DNA of 64,000 nucleotides from Jatrophihabitans sp. (GTDB lineage: Bacteria; Actinomycetota; Actinomycetes; Mycobacteriales; Jatrophihabitantaceae): assembly GCA_036389035.1 (NCBI GenBank), contig DASVQQ010000034.1, positions 1 through 64,000 of the forward strand, written 5' to 3'. Below are positions 31,587-38,730 of the stretch, in pieces. The notes under the pieces are model-generated. The model saw only the letters and a list, made by a program, of their open reading frames with translations, searched no databases and was not told the DNA's origin. Position 1 is the first letter of the stretch, and every line of letters starts with the position of its first letter. Both the position numbers and the translations under genes were made by a program.

Positions 31587-33691
31587 GGCTGCTCGGCACC
31601 AGTCAGGTCACTCGGCTGCACGATCTCGAAGTCCGCGAGCGAAGGCGAGTGGTTGGTCCGGCTCGCCACGAACGCCGCGATCTGATCCACCGCCCGCTCG
31701 ACTCCGACGCCGTTGAGCTGCTCGCCGTCGCGGAACCGGAAGGACACCGCGCCGTCCTCGGCGTCCTTGCCTCCGGCGATCAGCATGAAGGGCGCCTTGG
31801 CCTGCTGCGCCGTCCTGATCTTCTTCTGCATCCGGTCAGACCCGGCGTCCACCTCGACCCGGATGCCGCGGGCTTTCAGCTGCGCCGCGATCCCGTGCAG
31901 GTACTCCACCTGCTCGTCGCTGACCGGGATCCCGATGACCTGCACCGGCGCCAGCCATGCCGGGAACGCGCCCGTGTAGTGCTCGATGAGCACGCCGATG
32001 AACCGCTCGATCGAGCCGAACTTCGCCGAGTGGATCATCACCGGCTGCTGCCGGGCCCCGTCGGCGGCCTGGTACTCCAGCCCAAACCGGGCCGGCTGGT
32101 TGAAGTCGTACTGGATGGTCGACATCTGCCAGGTGCGCCCGATCGCGTCACGGGCCTGCACCGAGATCTTCGGCCCGTAGTAGGCGGCGCCGCCGGGGTC
32201 GGGGACGAGGTCGAGCCCGGACTCGGTCGCGACCTGGCTCAGGACCGAGGTCGCGGCCGCCCACTGCTCGTCGGTGCCGATGAACTTGTCCGGCTTGGAG
32301 TCGTCCCGGGTCGACAGCTCCAGGTAGAAGTCCGACAGCCCGAAGTCGCGGAACAGGCCGAGGCAGAAGTCGAGCAGGTGCTTGATCTCGGCCGGCGCCT
32401 GCTCGGGGGTGCAGTAACTGTGCGAGTCGTCCATGGTCAACCCGCGTACCCGGGTCAGCCCGTGCACCACGCCGGACTTCTCGAAGCGGTACACGTTGCC
32501 CAACTCGAACAGCCGCAGCGGCAGCTCGCGGTAGGACCGCCCACGCGCCCGGTAGATCAGGTTGTGCATCGGGCAGTTCATCGCCTTGAGCCGGTACGAG
32601 GCGTTCTCCAGCTCCATCGGCGGGAACATGCTGTCGGCGTAGTAGGGCAGGTGACCCGAGATGTGGAACAGGGCCTCCTTGCTGATGTGCGGGGTGCTGA
32701 CGAAGTCGAAGCCCTCTTCGGCGTGCCGCTGCCGGACGTAGTCCTCCATCACCCGGCGCAGGATGCCGCCCTTGGGATGGAACACCGGCAGGCCCGAACC
32801 CAGCTCGTCGGGAAAGCTGAACAGGTCGAGCTCGGCGCCGAGCTTGCGGTGGTCGCGCTTGGCCGCCTCTTCCAGCTGCACCAGGTAGGCCTTGAGGGCG
32901 TCCTTGCTGGGCCAGGCGGTGCCGTAGATCCGTTGCAGCTGCTCGTTGGCCTGGTCACCGCGCCAGTACGCCGCGGCGCTGCGCATCAGCTTGAACGCCG
33001 GAATCCGCCGGGTGGTCGGCAGGTGCGGCCCGCGGCAGAGGTCGGTCCAGGCCAGCCCGCCGTCGCGGTCGAGGTTGTCATACATGGTCAGCGCGCCGCC
33101 GCCGACCTGGGACATCTCCTCGGCGTCCAGCTCGGTCGGGGTGTGATGGGCGTCCGAGTTGCCCGAGTCGGCCGAGCCGCCGCCCTTGAGGCCGATCAGC
33201 TCCAGCTTGAACTTCTCACCGGCCAGCTCCGCGCGCGCCTGCTCGTCGCTGATCTCGCGCCGGGCGAAACGCTGCGCTGCCTTGATGATCTCGGTCATCT
33301 TCTTCTCGATCGCCCCGAGATCCTCCGGGGTGAACGGCCGGCTGGGCAGGAAGTCGTAGTAGAAGCCGTTCTCGATCGGCGGCCCGATGCCCAGCAGCGT
33401 GCCGGGGAACAGCTGCTGCACCGCCTGGGCCATCACGTGCGCGGTGGAGTGCCGCAGCACCGCCAGCCCGTCCGGTGAGTCGATGGCGACCGGCTCGACG
33501 TCATCGGCGGCGTCGAAGACCACGTCCAGGTCGCGCAGCTCGCCTCGCGAGTCGCGCACCACCACCGCCCCGGACGGGCCGTTGAGGTCGACCCCGGCCG
33601 CTTCGAGCGCGGCGCGCGGAGTCGTTCCGGCGGCGACCGCAACCGACGGCCGGTTGGCCTGGACGGTGGACTGCGATGCGACGCTGGACAC
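31583..33691 (-). CDS. thrS: Threonyl-tRNA synthetase
   Basis: 702-residue class II synthetase. TGS domain at residues 1 to about 90, editing domain around 'VLRHSTAHVMAQAVQQLFPG', then the catalytic core with 'KAMNCPMHNLIYRARGRSYR', 'FELGNVYRFEKSGVVHGLTR' and 'DDSHSYCTPEQ', and an anticodon-binding domain at the C-terminus. The zinc cysteine in 'MNCPMH' is present. The GTG start follows GGAGAG. A four-fold 20-bp repeat sits directly upstream in the leader. Confidence 0.96.
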   Translation of the reverse strand: MSSVASQSTVQANRPSVAVAAGTTPRAALEAAGVDLNGPSGAVVVRDSRGELRDLDVVFDAADDVEPVAIDSPDGLAVLRHSTAHVMAQAVQQLFPGTLLGIGPPIENGFYYDFLPSRPFTPEDLGAIEKKMTEIIKAAQRFARREISDEQARAELAGEKFKLELIGLKGGGSADSGNSDAHHTPTELDAEEMSQVGGGALTMYDNLDRDGGLAWTDLCRGPHLPTTRRIPAFKLMRSAAAYWRGDQANEQLQRIYGTAWPSKDALKAYLVQLEEAAKRDHRKLGAELDLFSFPDELGSGLPVFHPKGGILRRVMEDYVRQRHAEEGFDFVSTPHISKEALFHISGHLPYYADSMFPPMELENASYRLKAMNCPMHNLIYRARGRSYRELPLRLFELGNVYRFEKSGVVHGLTRVRGLTMDDSHSYCTPEQAPAEIKHLLDFCLGLFRDFGLSDFYLELSTRDDSKPDKFIGTDEQWAAATSVLSQVATESGLDLVPDPGGAAYYGPKISVQARDAIGRTWQMSTIQYDFNQPARFGLEYQAADGARQQPVMIHSAKFGSIERFIGVLIEHYTGAFPAWLAPVQVIGIPVSDEQVEYLHGIAAQLKARGIRVEVDAGSDRMQKKIRTAQQAKAPFMLIAGGKDAEDGAVSFRFRDGEQLNGVGVERAVDQIAAFVASRTNHSPSLADFEIVQPSDLTGAEQP

Positions 33692-33703
33692 GGATTGCTC
33701 TCC

Positions 33704-33783
33704 TTCAGGGGTGCTGTTGAGGATTCAGGGGTGCTGTTGAGGATTCCGGGGTGCTGTTGAGGTTTGAACGGGCCTGTTGAGGA
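33704..33783. repeat. 20-bp tandem repeat in the thrS upstream region
   Basis: TTCAGGGGTGCTGTTGAGGA occurs four times head to tail; copies 1 and 2 are identical, copy 3 differs at two positions and copy 4 is more diverged. It starts 12 bp upstream of thrS and reaches to about 33 bp before the divergent CapA gene, so it may lie in the thrS leader. Confidence 0.9.
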
Positions 33784-33803
33784 CTGGAACGCACTGCACC
33801 GTG

Positions 33804-33809
33804 CATGCT
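33804..33809 (+). promoter_or_regulatory. Possible -10 box of the CapA-like gene
   Basis: CATGCT, six bases before the ATG at 33816. The same hexamer with the same spacing precedes the MFS gene at 48657. A weak match to TANNNT. Confidence 0.4.
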
Positions 33810-33815
33810 AGTGCG

Positions 33816-35006
33816 ATGCCCCTGAACTCCCGAGGCGATATCGCCCTGGCCCTCGCCGGCGTCGCCGGCCTGCTCCTGCTGGGCGCCTGCGGTAGCTCAT
33901 CCGCGCCGTCTGACCCGGCGTCGGCCAGCGCAAGCCCGACCGGCTCGGCTTCGGTCAGCGCGAGCCAATCCGGTGGCTCGGCCAGCGTGTCCGGCTCCGG
34001 GAGTCCGTCCGGCTCAGTCAGCTCGGCCAGCCCGTCCGGCTCGGCTCAGTCCAGCTCGGCCTCGGCCGGTGGCGTCGTCCGGCTCGGCTTCGCCGGTGAC
34101 GTCCACTTCGCGCTGCGCACCGCCGACCGGCTGGCCAACGATCCGAAGACCGTGTTCGGCCCGGCCGTGCCGGGGCTCTCCGCGCCGGACCTGACCATGG
34201 TCAACCTCGAGACAGCGATCTCGGTCGGCGGCCAGGCGGAGAACAAGGCGTTCACCTTCCAGGCGCCGCCGTCGGCGTTCACGGCGCTGAAGGCGGCCGG
34301 CATCGACCTGGTCTCGATGGCCAACAACCACAGCGCCGACTACGGCTCCGACGGGTTGGCCCAGACCTTTGCCGCCATCAAGCGCACCCGCTTTCCGGTG
34401 GTCGGCATCGGCGCCAACGCCAGGGAGGCCTACGCGCCGTACTACACCGAGATCAACGGGGTGCGGCTGGCCTTCATCGCCGCCCACCAGGTGCGCGAGG
34501 AGACGCTGGCCAACTTCACGGCCACCGACGCCGACCCGGGGGTGGCCAGCGCCTACTCCGAGCGGCTACCGCTGGCGGTACGCGCCGCCAAGGCCAAGGC
34601 GGACGCGGTGATCGTGTACCTGCACTGGGGCACCGAGTACGTCCACTGCCCGAACACCGACCAGACCGGGCTGGCGGACCGGTTGGCCGAAGAGGGCGCC
34701 ACCGCGGTGGTCGGCACCCACGCGCACGGCCTGCAGGGCGCGGGCTGGCGTCCGGACGGCACCTACATCGCCTACGGCCTGGGCAACTACCTCTGGTGGT
34801 ACTCCTTCGGCGACGGGCGCGACGACACCGGCGTGCTGACCCTGACGCTGACCGGCGACAAGGTCACCGGCTCCTCCTTCGCCCCCGCCCGGCTGGACGA
34901 GCGGGGCATCGCGGTGCCGGCCACGGGCGAGACGGCCAGCCGGATCCGGTCGGAGTTGGAGCAGTTCCGCCAGTGCGCCGACCTGTTGCCCGCGCCGCCC
35001 CGCTAA
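33816..35006 (+). CDS. CapA-family lipoprotein
   Basis: 396 residues. A lipoprotein signal ends in the lipobox 'LLLLGAC' at about residue 23-29. A Ser/Gly/Ala-rich linker of some 60 residues is followed by a CapA/PGA-synthesis domain of the metallophosphatase fold: 'VRLGFAGDVHFAL', 'LTMVNLETAIS', 'DLVSMANNHSADYG', 'VIVYLHWGTEY', 'VVGTHAHGLQG' and 'YIAYGLGNYLWW'. The metal ligands (Asp, Glu, Asn, His) are all there. CapA proteins act in poly-gamma-glutamate synthesis, but no capBC genes are near, so the role here may be another surface-polymer hydrolase. Confidence 0.87.
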   Translation: MPLNSRGDIALALAGVAGLLLLGACGSSSAPSDPASASASPTGSASVSASQSGGSASVSGSGSPSGSVSSASPSGSAQSSSASAGGVVRLGFAGDVHFALRTADRLANDPKTVFGPAVPGLSAPDLTMVNLETAISVGGQAENKAFTFQAPPSAFTALKAAGIDLVSMANNHSADYGSDGLAQTFAAIKRTRFPVVGIGANAREAYAPYYTEINGVRLAFIAAHQVREETLANFTATDADPGVASAYSERLPLAVRAAKAKADAVIVYLHWGTEYVHCPNTDQTGLADRLAEEGATAVVGTHAHGLQGAGWRPDGTYIAYGLGNYLWWYSFGDGRDDTGVLTLTLTGDKVTGSSFAPARLDERGIAVPATGETASRIRSELEQFRQCADLLPAPPR

Positions 35007-35023
35007 GTCATCGGGGACGTCGA

Positions 35024-35227
35024 TCAGCCGGCCGTCCAGCCTGAGACGTCGGGATCCCACCGCCCGGCAGCCTCGACGTCCTTAAGTACCGGGTCGAGGA
35101 AGGACTGGACGAGGCCGACCGCCCGGTCATACGTCCGATGCTCCCGGCACTCGGCTACGTCGCGTGCCAGCCGCGCATATGTCGCTCGCGAGCCGGACGG
35201 TGTCACATAACTGGGGATCTGCGGCAA
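35024..35227 (-). CDS. Short hypothetical protein, possible remnant
   Basis: 67 residues from a TTG, 74 bp after the frameshifted AlbA_2 gene and on the same strand. It reads as a plausible soluble helical peptide ('YARLARDVAECREHRTYDRA', 'DPVLKDVEAAGRWDP') but has no family resemblance and no ribosome site. It may be the end of a gene lost by deletion. Confidence 0.3.
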   Translation of the reverse strand: MPQIPSYVTPSGSRATYARLARDVAECREHRTYDRAVGLVQSFLDPVLKDVEAAGRWDPDVSGWTAG

Positions 35228-35300
35228 GCCTGGTGTCAGGTTGGCGGCGCAGCCAGCGCATCGAGCCGCTGAACGCCGGCTTGGGAAACGCAGTCAAGCG

Positions 35301-35888
35301 CTAGGTCCCTCGCGGTAGTGAGCAGGTCAAGGTCCGTCGCGTGCGCCCGGATCCGGCACGAGCGGGCACGAACCGATAGAGCGGGATGCTGTCATGGGCG
35401 GTTGCATCGCGGAAGGCCACGCCGGGCGCAGGGAGGCGGATAACGATAGGTCCAGTCGGTCTGAAGACGAGCCCAGCGCGGACCTCGTAGGCTGCCCCGA
35501 TGCCGAGGCGTCGGGCAGCAGCACCTAGCAGGGCTATAAAATCGCCGACTGCGGACTCCACGAAGGAGGCGGACACTTCGTTCCATTCCCCGATTTCGGC
35601 CTGCAGGCTGCCGCCTAGCGACCACCACATGGACACCGAGCCGTCGTCGTGCACTGAGCCGTTTGCGGATCTGTACCGGGGATTGTCCAATTGTTCGAGC
35701 CTGTACCGGGCTGTCATGCGGCGAGGACCGGGGCGAGGATCAGTCAACTCGCCTGCGTTGTCTCTGAGCGGCGAGAGGGCGTTCGGATCGAGAAGACTTC
35801 TGCGCACGGTGAGTGAGTCGGCAAGGATGGCGCGGGCGGCTGTCTGGTCGATCCGCCCCAGCGCGCTGGGTCGAGGTGGATTAGGCAC
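35301..35888 (-). CDS. C-terminal part of a frameshifted AlbA_2-type protein
   Basis: 195 residues from a GTG; no ribosome site of its own. Its start lies eight bases after the stop of the preceding AlbA_2-domain frame. The same frame is open upstream of the GTG and there reads 'FVGVAVPNPPRP', which from memory looks like the linker of full-length actinobacterial AlbA_2 proteins ('AVxHPxxP'). The remainder ('SVHDDGSVSMWWSLGG', 'GAAYEVRAGLVFRP') resembles the C-terminal half of those proteins. Most likely one gene broken by a one-base change near 35910-35913. Confidence 0.6.
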   Translation of the reverse strand: MPNPPRPSALGRIDQTAARAILADSLTVRRSLLDPNALSPLRDNAGELTDPRPGPRRMTARYRLEQLDNPRYRSANGSVHDDGSVSMWWSLGGSLQAEIGEWNEVSASFVESAVGDFIALLGAAARRLGIGAAYEVRAGLVFRPTGPIVIRLPAPGVAFRDATAHDSIPLYRFVPARAGSGRTRRTLTCSLPRGT

Positions 35889-35896
35889 GGCAACCC

Positions 35897-36505
35897 CTAC
35901 GAAGCAATACGCCGATCGCTTGGGCTATTGACCGAGAGCTCATCCCACAAGGCATCGAGCGTTGCGCCCTGATCCGAACGCGCGTCGAAGCGGCGACGAT
36001 AGGCGGCCTGGATCTGCTGCTCGCGCATCCATTCCGTCCGCGTACCGTCCCGGAACGGGGCACCGAACAGCGCTTGGCGGTACACGAGGTGCGGCACATC
36101 GCTGGATGGCGGAACCCAGACCGCGACGACGCACGCTCCGTCTTCCCCGACCATATTGGCGAATGCGATTCCCGACACAGGCGGCGCGATCCGGCTGAAC
36201 GCGACCTGGCGCAGGGTGCGTTCATCACTGTCACTTAACGGCTGGACGCCTGCAATTGTGTCCGCCTCTGATGTGTGCCGGTGCTCGTTGATCCCGAGTA
36301 CCAAAAGGCCCCCGCCAGTGTTAGCCATTGCTGCGACGTCTTTGGCGAATTCCTCCTGCCAGTCAGCTTTGCCCTCATAGCGCTCCCGCTTCCAGTCGAG
36401 ATCGGGTTGCTCCGCCAGCCTTGCAGCGACCGCGTCATCGATGATTTGCCGCGTCAAGGGCTGTGGTTCCAGGCCGAGCATGCGGTGTATCGCAGTGAAC
36501 TGCAT
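35897..36505 (-). CDS. AlbA_2-domain protein, N-terminal part
   Basis: 202 residues starting 'MQFTAIHRMLGLEPQPL' with AAGGAG upstream. The AlbA_2 (Schlafen-type, formerly AAA_4) domain is clear: 'DLDWKRERYEGK' with the conserved Glu/Lys pattern, and 'FAKDVAAMANTGGGLLVLGI'. Such domains occur in putative regulators and in some defence-linked proteins; biochemical function is not established. It follows the AbiEi-type gene by 57 bp on the same strand. The frame stops early at 35897 compared with the roughly 400-residue relatives I recall, with the missing half in the next frame. Confidence 0.75.
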   Translation of the reverse strand: MQFTAIHRMLGLEPQPLTRQIIDDAVAARLAEQPDLDWKRERYEGKADWQEEFAKDVAAMANTGGGLLVLGINEHRHTSEADTIAGVQPLSDSDERTLRQVAFSRIAPPVSGIAFANMVGEDGACVVAVWVPPSSDVPHLVYRQALFGAPFRDGTRTEWMREQQIQAAYRRRFDARSDQGATLDALWDELSVNSPSDRRIAS

Positions 36506-36562
36506 GGGTCTCCTTCGCTGTTCCGACCAGCCGCATAGCTAGATGGGGCCCGGCTGAAAGCC

Positions 36563-37378
36563 CTAGAGCACAGCTGTACTGACAGCTTGGTGCTGAAGTA
36601 CGCGCAGAGCGACCTGCAGCGTCTCCGATAGCTCTAGTGCTCCCGGCGCGCTGACAGCCCGCAGCATCTCGGCCAGACCAAGGTTATGCGCTCGCGCAAT
36701 TTCGATGAGTCCATCGGCCACCACCTGGTCAGTGGCGCCGCCTAGCTCGAGTAGGTGGGCCAGCACCTGCTCACCTTCTCCAACCGGAAATCCGAAACGT
36801 GCCGCGAAGGGTCCCAGCCGCGGAGCGAGCCGCTCAAGGTTTATCGAACGCGAGGCGACCGCCCCCGCAAGCACTCTCGCAACGTGCTCCCCGTCGTGGC
36901 GGTCCGTGAGAAGGTCAACGACGACGCGCTCCGGTCTCGTGACAGGAAGCCCCGCGATGACCGCTATGTCATCGAGCGGGAGAAATCCTCGGTGGAGCCG
37001 CACGTCGGAACGGCGGGACTGCTTGCGGTCGACAAGCGTGAACTCGTGCCGGTCGGCGTCCAAATCACCTAGTTGGTGAAGTCTGGCCGCCGAGGCATGT
37101 GAGACGACGGCTTCCTCAGTCCGCTTGCGCAGGCGATCGGCAGCCATCCGCTTGGGATCGAGCCCGAGCCATGCTGCGCGAAGTTCCAGGTGCTCAATGC
37201 CTGCCGCTCCATGGAGCCTGTACACCCCGTGCGCGAGGCGAATCAGGGCTCCGTCACCGGCCAGGCGGGCAAGTTGGACGCGCGACACTCCGGACCGACG
37301 CGCTTGCGCAGACGTCATCAGGCCCCATTGCGCCTCAGCGAGGTCCCCGATCAGGCGTTCGAGTTCCCGCCGCTGCAT
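36563..37378 (-). CDS. AbiEi-type antitoxin-domain protein (orphan)
   Basis: 271 residues. The N-terminal winged helix-turn-helix ('GLMTSAQARRSGVSRVQLAR', 'LIRLAHGVYRL') followed by 'HLELRAAWLGLDP' is the AbiEi antitoxin pattern; the rest matches the usual C-terminal domain ('PVTRPERVVVDLLTDRHDGE'). In type IV systems AbiEi represses its own operon and neutralises the nucleotidyltransferase toxin AbiEii. No AbiEii gene lies next to it; an AlbA_2 gene takes that place. The start is fixed by the TACGAT box six bases upstream, inside a 37-bp palindrome. Confidence 0.8.
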   Translation of the reverse strand: MQRRELERLIGDLAEAQWGLMTSAQARRSGVSRVQLARLAGDGALIRLAHGVYRLHGAAGIEHLELRAAWLGLDPKRMAADRLRKRTEEAVVSHASAARLHQLGDLDADRHEFTLVDRKQSRRSDVRLHRGFLPLDDIAVIAGLPVTRPERVVVDLLTDRHDGEHVARVLAGAVASRSINLERLAPRLGPFAARFGFPVGEGEQVLAHLLELGGATDQVVADGLIEIARAHNLGLAEMLRAVSAPGALELSETLQVALRVLQHQAVSTAVL

Positions 37379-37415
37379 ACTTCAATCGTATCACTATAAG
37401 TGTAACTATTGAAGT
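37379..37415. promoter_or_regulatory. 37-bp palindromic operator over the AbiEi promoter
   Basis: ACTTCAAT at 37379-37386 pairs with ATTGAAGT at 37408-37415 (8-bp perfect arms). An inner CACT...AGTG pair (37392-37402) shares the same centre. The minus-strand -10 box TACGAT (37385-37390) lies inside the start-proximal arm, and the other arm covers the -35 region. Known AbiEi proteins bind inverted repeats in their own promoter, so autoregulation is a sound inference. Confidence 0.7.
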
Positions 37416-37447
37416 CCCCGTCTACTCACTTTCAGAGAATCTTCCCC

Positions 37448-37497
37448 TTGCGCCAAAGCATTGGTCACTCTAGAGTAACCGTTGCCTATGAGTAACC
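37448..37497 (+). promoter_or_regulatory. Promoter and ArsR-type operator
   Basis: -35 TTGCGC (37448-37453), 17-bp spacer, -10 TAGAGT (37471-37476). The -10 lies inside the near-perfect palindrome GGTCACTCTAGAGTAACC (37463-37480, one mismatched pair). An extra half-site AGTAACC recurs at 37491-37497, overlapping the start of the ArsR gene. Autorepression by the ArsR protein is expected. Confidence 0.65.
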
Positions 37498-37943
37498 AAT
37501 CAGCGGCCGAGGCCGCTCTCGACGCGCTCGGTGACCCGATGCGCCGCCGGCTGCTGGAACTGCTGCACGCCGGCCCGCGACCGGTCGGCGAGCTGGCCGA
37601 GCAGCTGCCGATCGGACGTCCAGCCGTCAGCAAGCACCTGCGGGTGCTCGAAGGCGCCGGCCTGGTGCGGCACCGCAGCGAAGGCACCCGCAACCTCTAC
37701 GCGCTGGCGCCCGAGGGCCTGATCGGCGTCCAGCAGTGGCTGGTCGGCGTGTGGGACACCGCCCTGGCCGCCTTCGCCGACTACGTCCAGGCCGAGCAGC
37801 GCTCGATCCGAGAAGCCGATCCAGAGCAGCGCGCCACCCGAGAGCGCGATTCGGAGCAGCGCGCCACCCGAGAAACCAGCCGAGAGACAGACCGAGAGAT
37901 CAGGAGGTCCGACCATGACCCAACCGGCGCCAGTCCGTCGTGA
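37488..37943 (+). CDS. ArsR-family transcriptional regulator
   Basis: 151 residues. The winged helix fills residues 1 to about 85 ('ALGDPMRRRLLELLHAGPRP', 'LPIGRPAVSKHLRVLEGAGL', 'EGTRNLYALAP'). No metal-binding cysteines, so it belongs to the group paired with SRPBCC (AHSA1) genes and not to metal sensors. The last 45 residues are a hydrophilic tail from tandemly repeated DNA ('EQRATRERDSEQRATRE'). It overlaps the SRPBCC gene by 29 bp. The ATG at 37488 is preferred over a TTG two codons earlier. Confidence 0.9.
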   Translation: MSNQSAAEAALDALGDPMRRRLLELLHAGPRPVGELAEQLPIGRPAVSKHLRVLEGAGLVRHRSEGTRNLYALAPEGLIGVQQWLVGVWDTALAAFADYVQAEQRSIREADPEQRATRERDSEQRATRETSRETDREIRRSDHDPTGASPS

Positions 37944-38670
37944 GGTGGTGGTCGCCGCGCCGCCGGAGACCGCCTTCGCCCTGTTCACCGCCCACATCGG
38001 CTCGTGGTGGCCGCTGGCCAACCACAGTGTCTTCGGCGCGGGCGGCACAATCGCGTTCGAAGGCGACCAGCTTGTCGAGCGATCGGGCAACCAGCGCTCG
38101 ATCTGGGGCAAGGTGCTCAGCATCGACCCGCCGAACAGCCTGGAACTGAGCTGGCATCCCGGCCATGACGCCAGCCGCGCCACCGAGCTGTCGGTGCGGT
38201 TCACCGACCTCGACGGTTCGACGGCGGTGAGCCTGGAGCACCGCGGCTGGCACCGGCTGGCCGATCCGCGGGGCGCCCACGACGAGTACGAGCGCGGCTG
38301 GCCACTCGTGCTGGAAGCCTTCCAGCGGCGACTGGACCCAGCCCCTCCGCCGGCCACCGACTGGTACGTCCTGCTGCACCAGCCCGGGCCGGCCGTGGTG
38401 GCCGGCCAGCCCCTGTCCGAGCACCCGGACCTGATCGAGCACCTGGCGTTCCTGCAGCGGCTGGACGAGCGGGGCCTGCTGGTGGCATCCGGCCCGCTCG
38501 CCGACAAGATCGGCACGGGGATGACGGTGGTCAGGGCCACGCCCGACCTGGACGTCCGGCGGCTGGCCACCGAGGACGACCTGAGCGTGGCGCGCGGCGT
38601 ACTCAGCGTCGAGGTCGCGCCGTGGCTGGTGCAGGTCACCGGCGATTTGATCGCCGAGGCCCGGGACTAG
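37915..38670 (+). CDS. SRPBCC (AHSA1-like) and YCII-domain fusion protein
   Basis: 251 residues. Residues 1 to about 145 are an SRPBCC lipid/ligand-binding fold ('VVVAAPPETAFALFTAHIGS', 'STAVSLEHRGW', 'YERGWPLVLEAFQRRLD'). Residues about 150-250 are a YCII-like domain ('WYVLLHQPGP', 'EHLAFLQRLDERGLLVASGP'). The two are normally separate genes. With the overlapping ArsR regulator this looks like a ligand-responsive pair; the ligand is unknown. Start ATG has AGGAGG upstream. Confidence 0.85.
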   Translation: MTQPAPVRREVVVAAPPETAFALFTAHIGSWWPLANHSVFGAGGTIAFEGDQLVERSGNQRSIWGKVLSIDPPNSLELSWHPGHDASRATELSVRFTDLDGSTAVSLEHRGWHRLADPRGAHDEYERGWPLVLEAFQRRLDPAPPPATDWYVLLHQPGPAVVAGQPLSEHPDLIEHLAFLQRLDERGLLVASGPLADKIGTGMTVVRATPDLDVRRLATEDDLSVARGVLSVEVAPWLVQVTGDLIAEARD

Positions 38671-38730
38671 CCTGGGAACGCGGGTCGGCGACCCGCCGGA
38701 GTCCATCGACATCGACGCAGGAGTTCGCAG

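Noticed and set aside
33692..33800. T-box leader for thrS
   Set aside because: No T-box core sequence or antiterminator is visible; the conserved feature is only a 20-bp tandem repeat. Actinobacterial T-boxes I know of sit mainly before ileS.
36506..36562. Remnant of an AbiEii toxin gene
   Set aside because: The gap after the AbiEi-type gene is only 57 bp and codes for nothing similar; no toxin fragment was found on either strand of the island.
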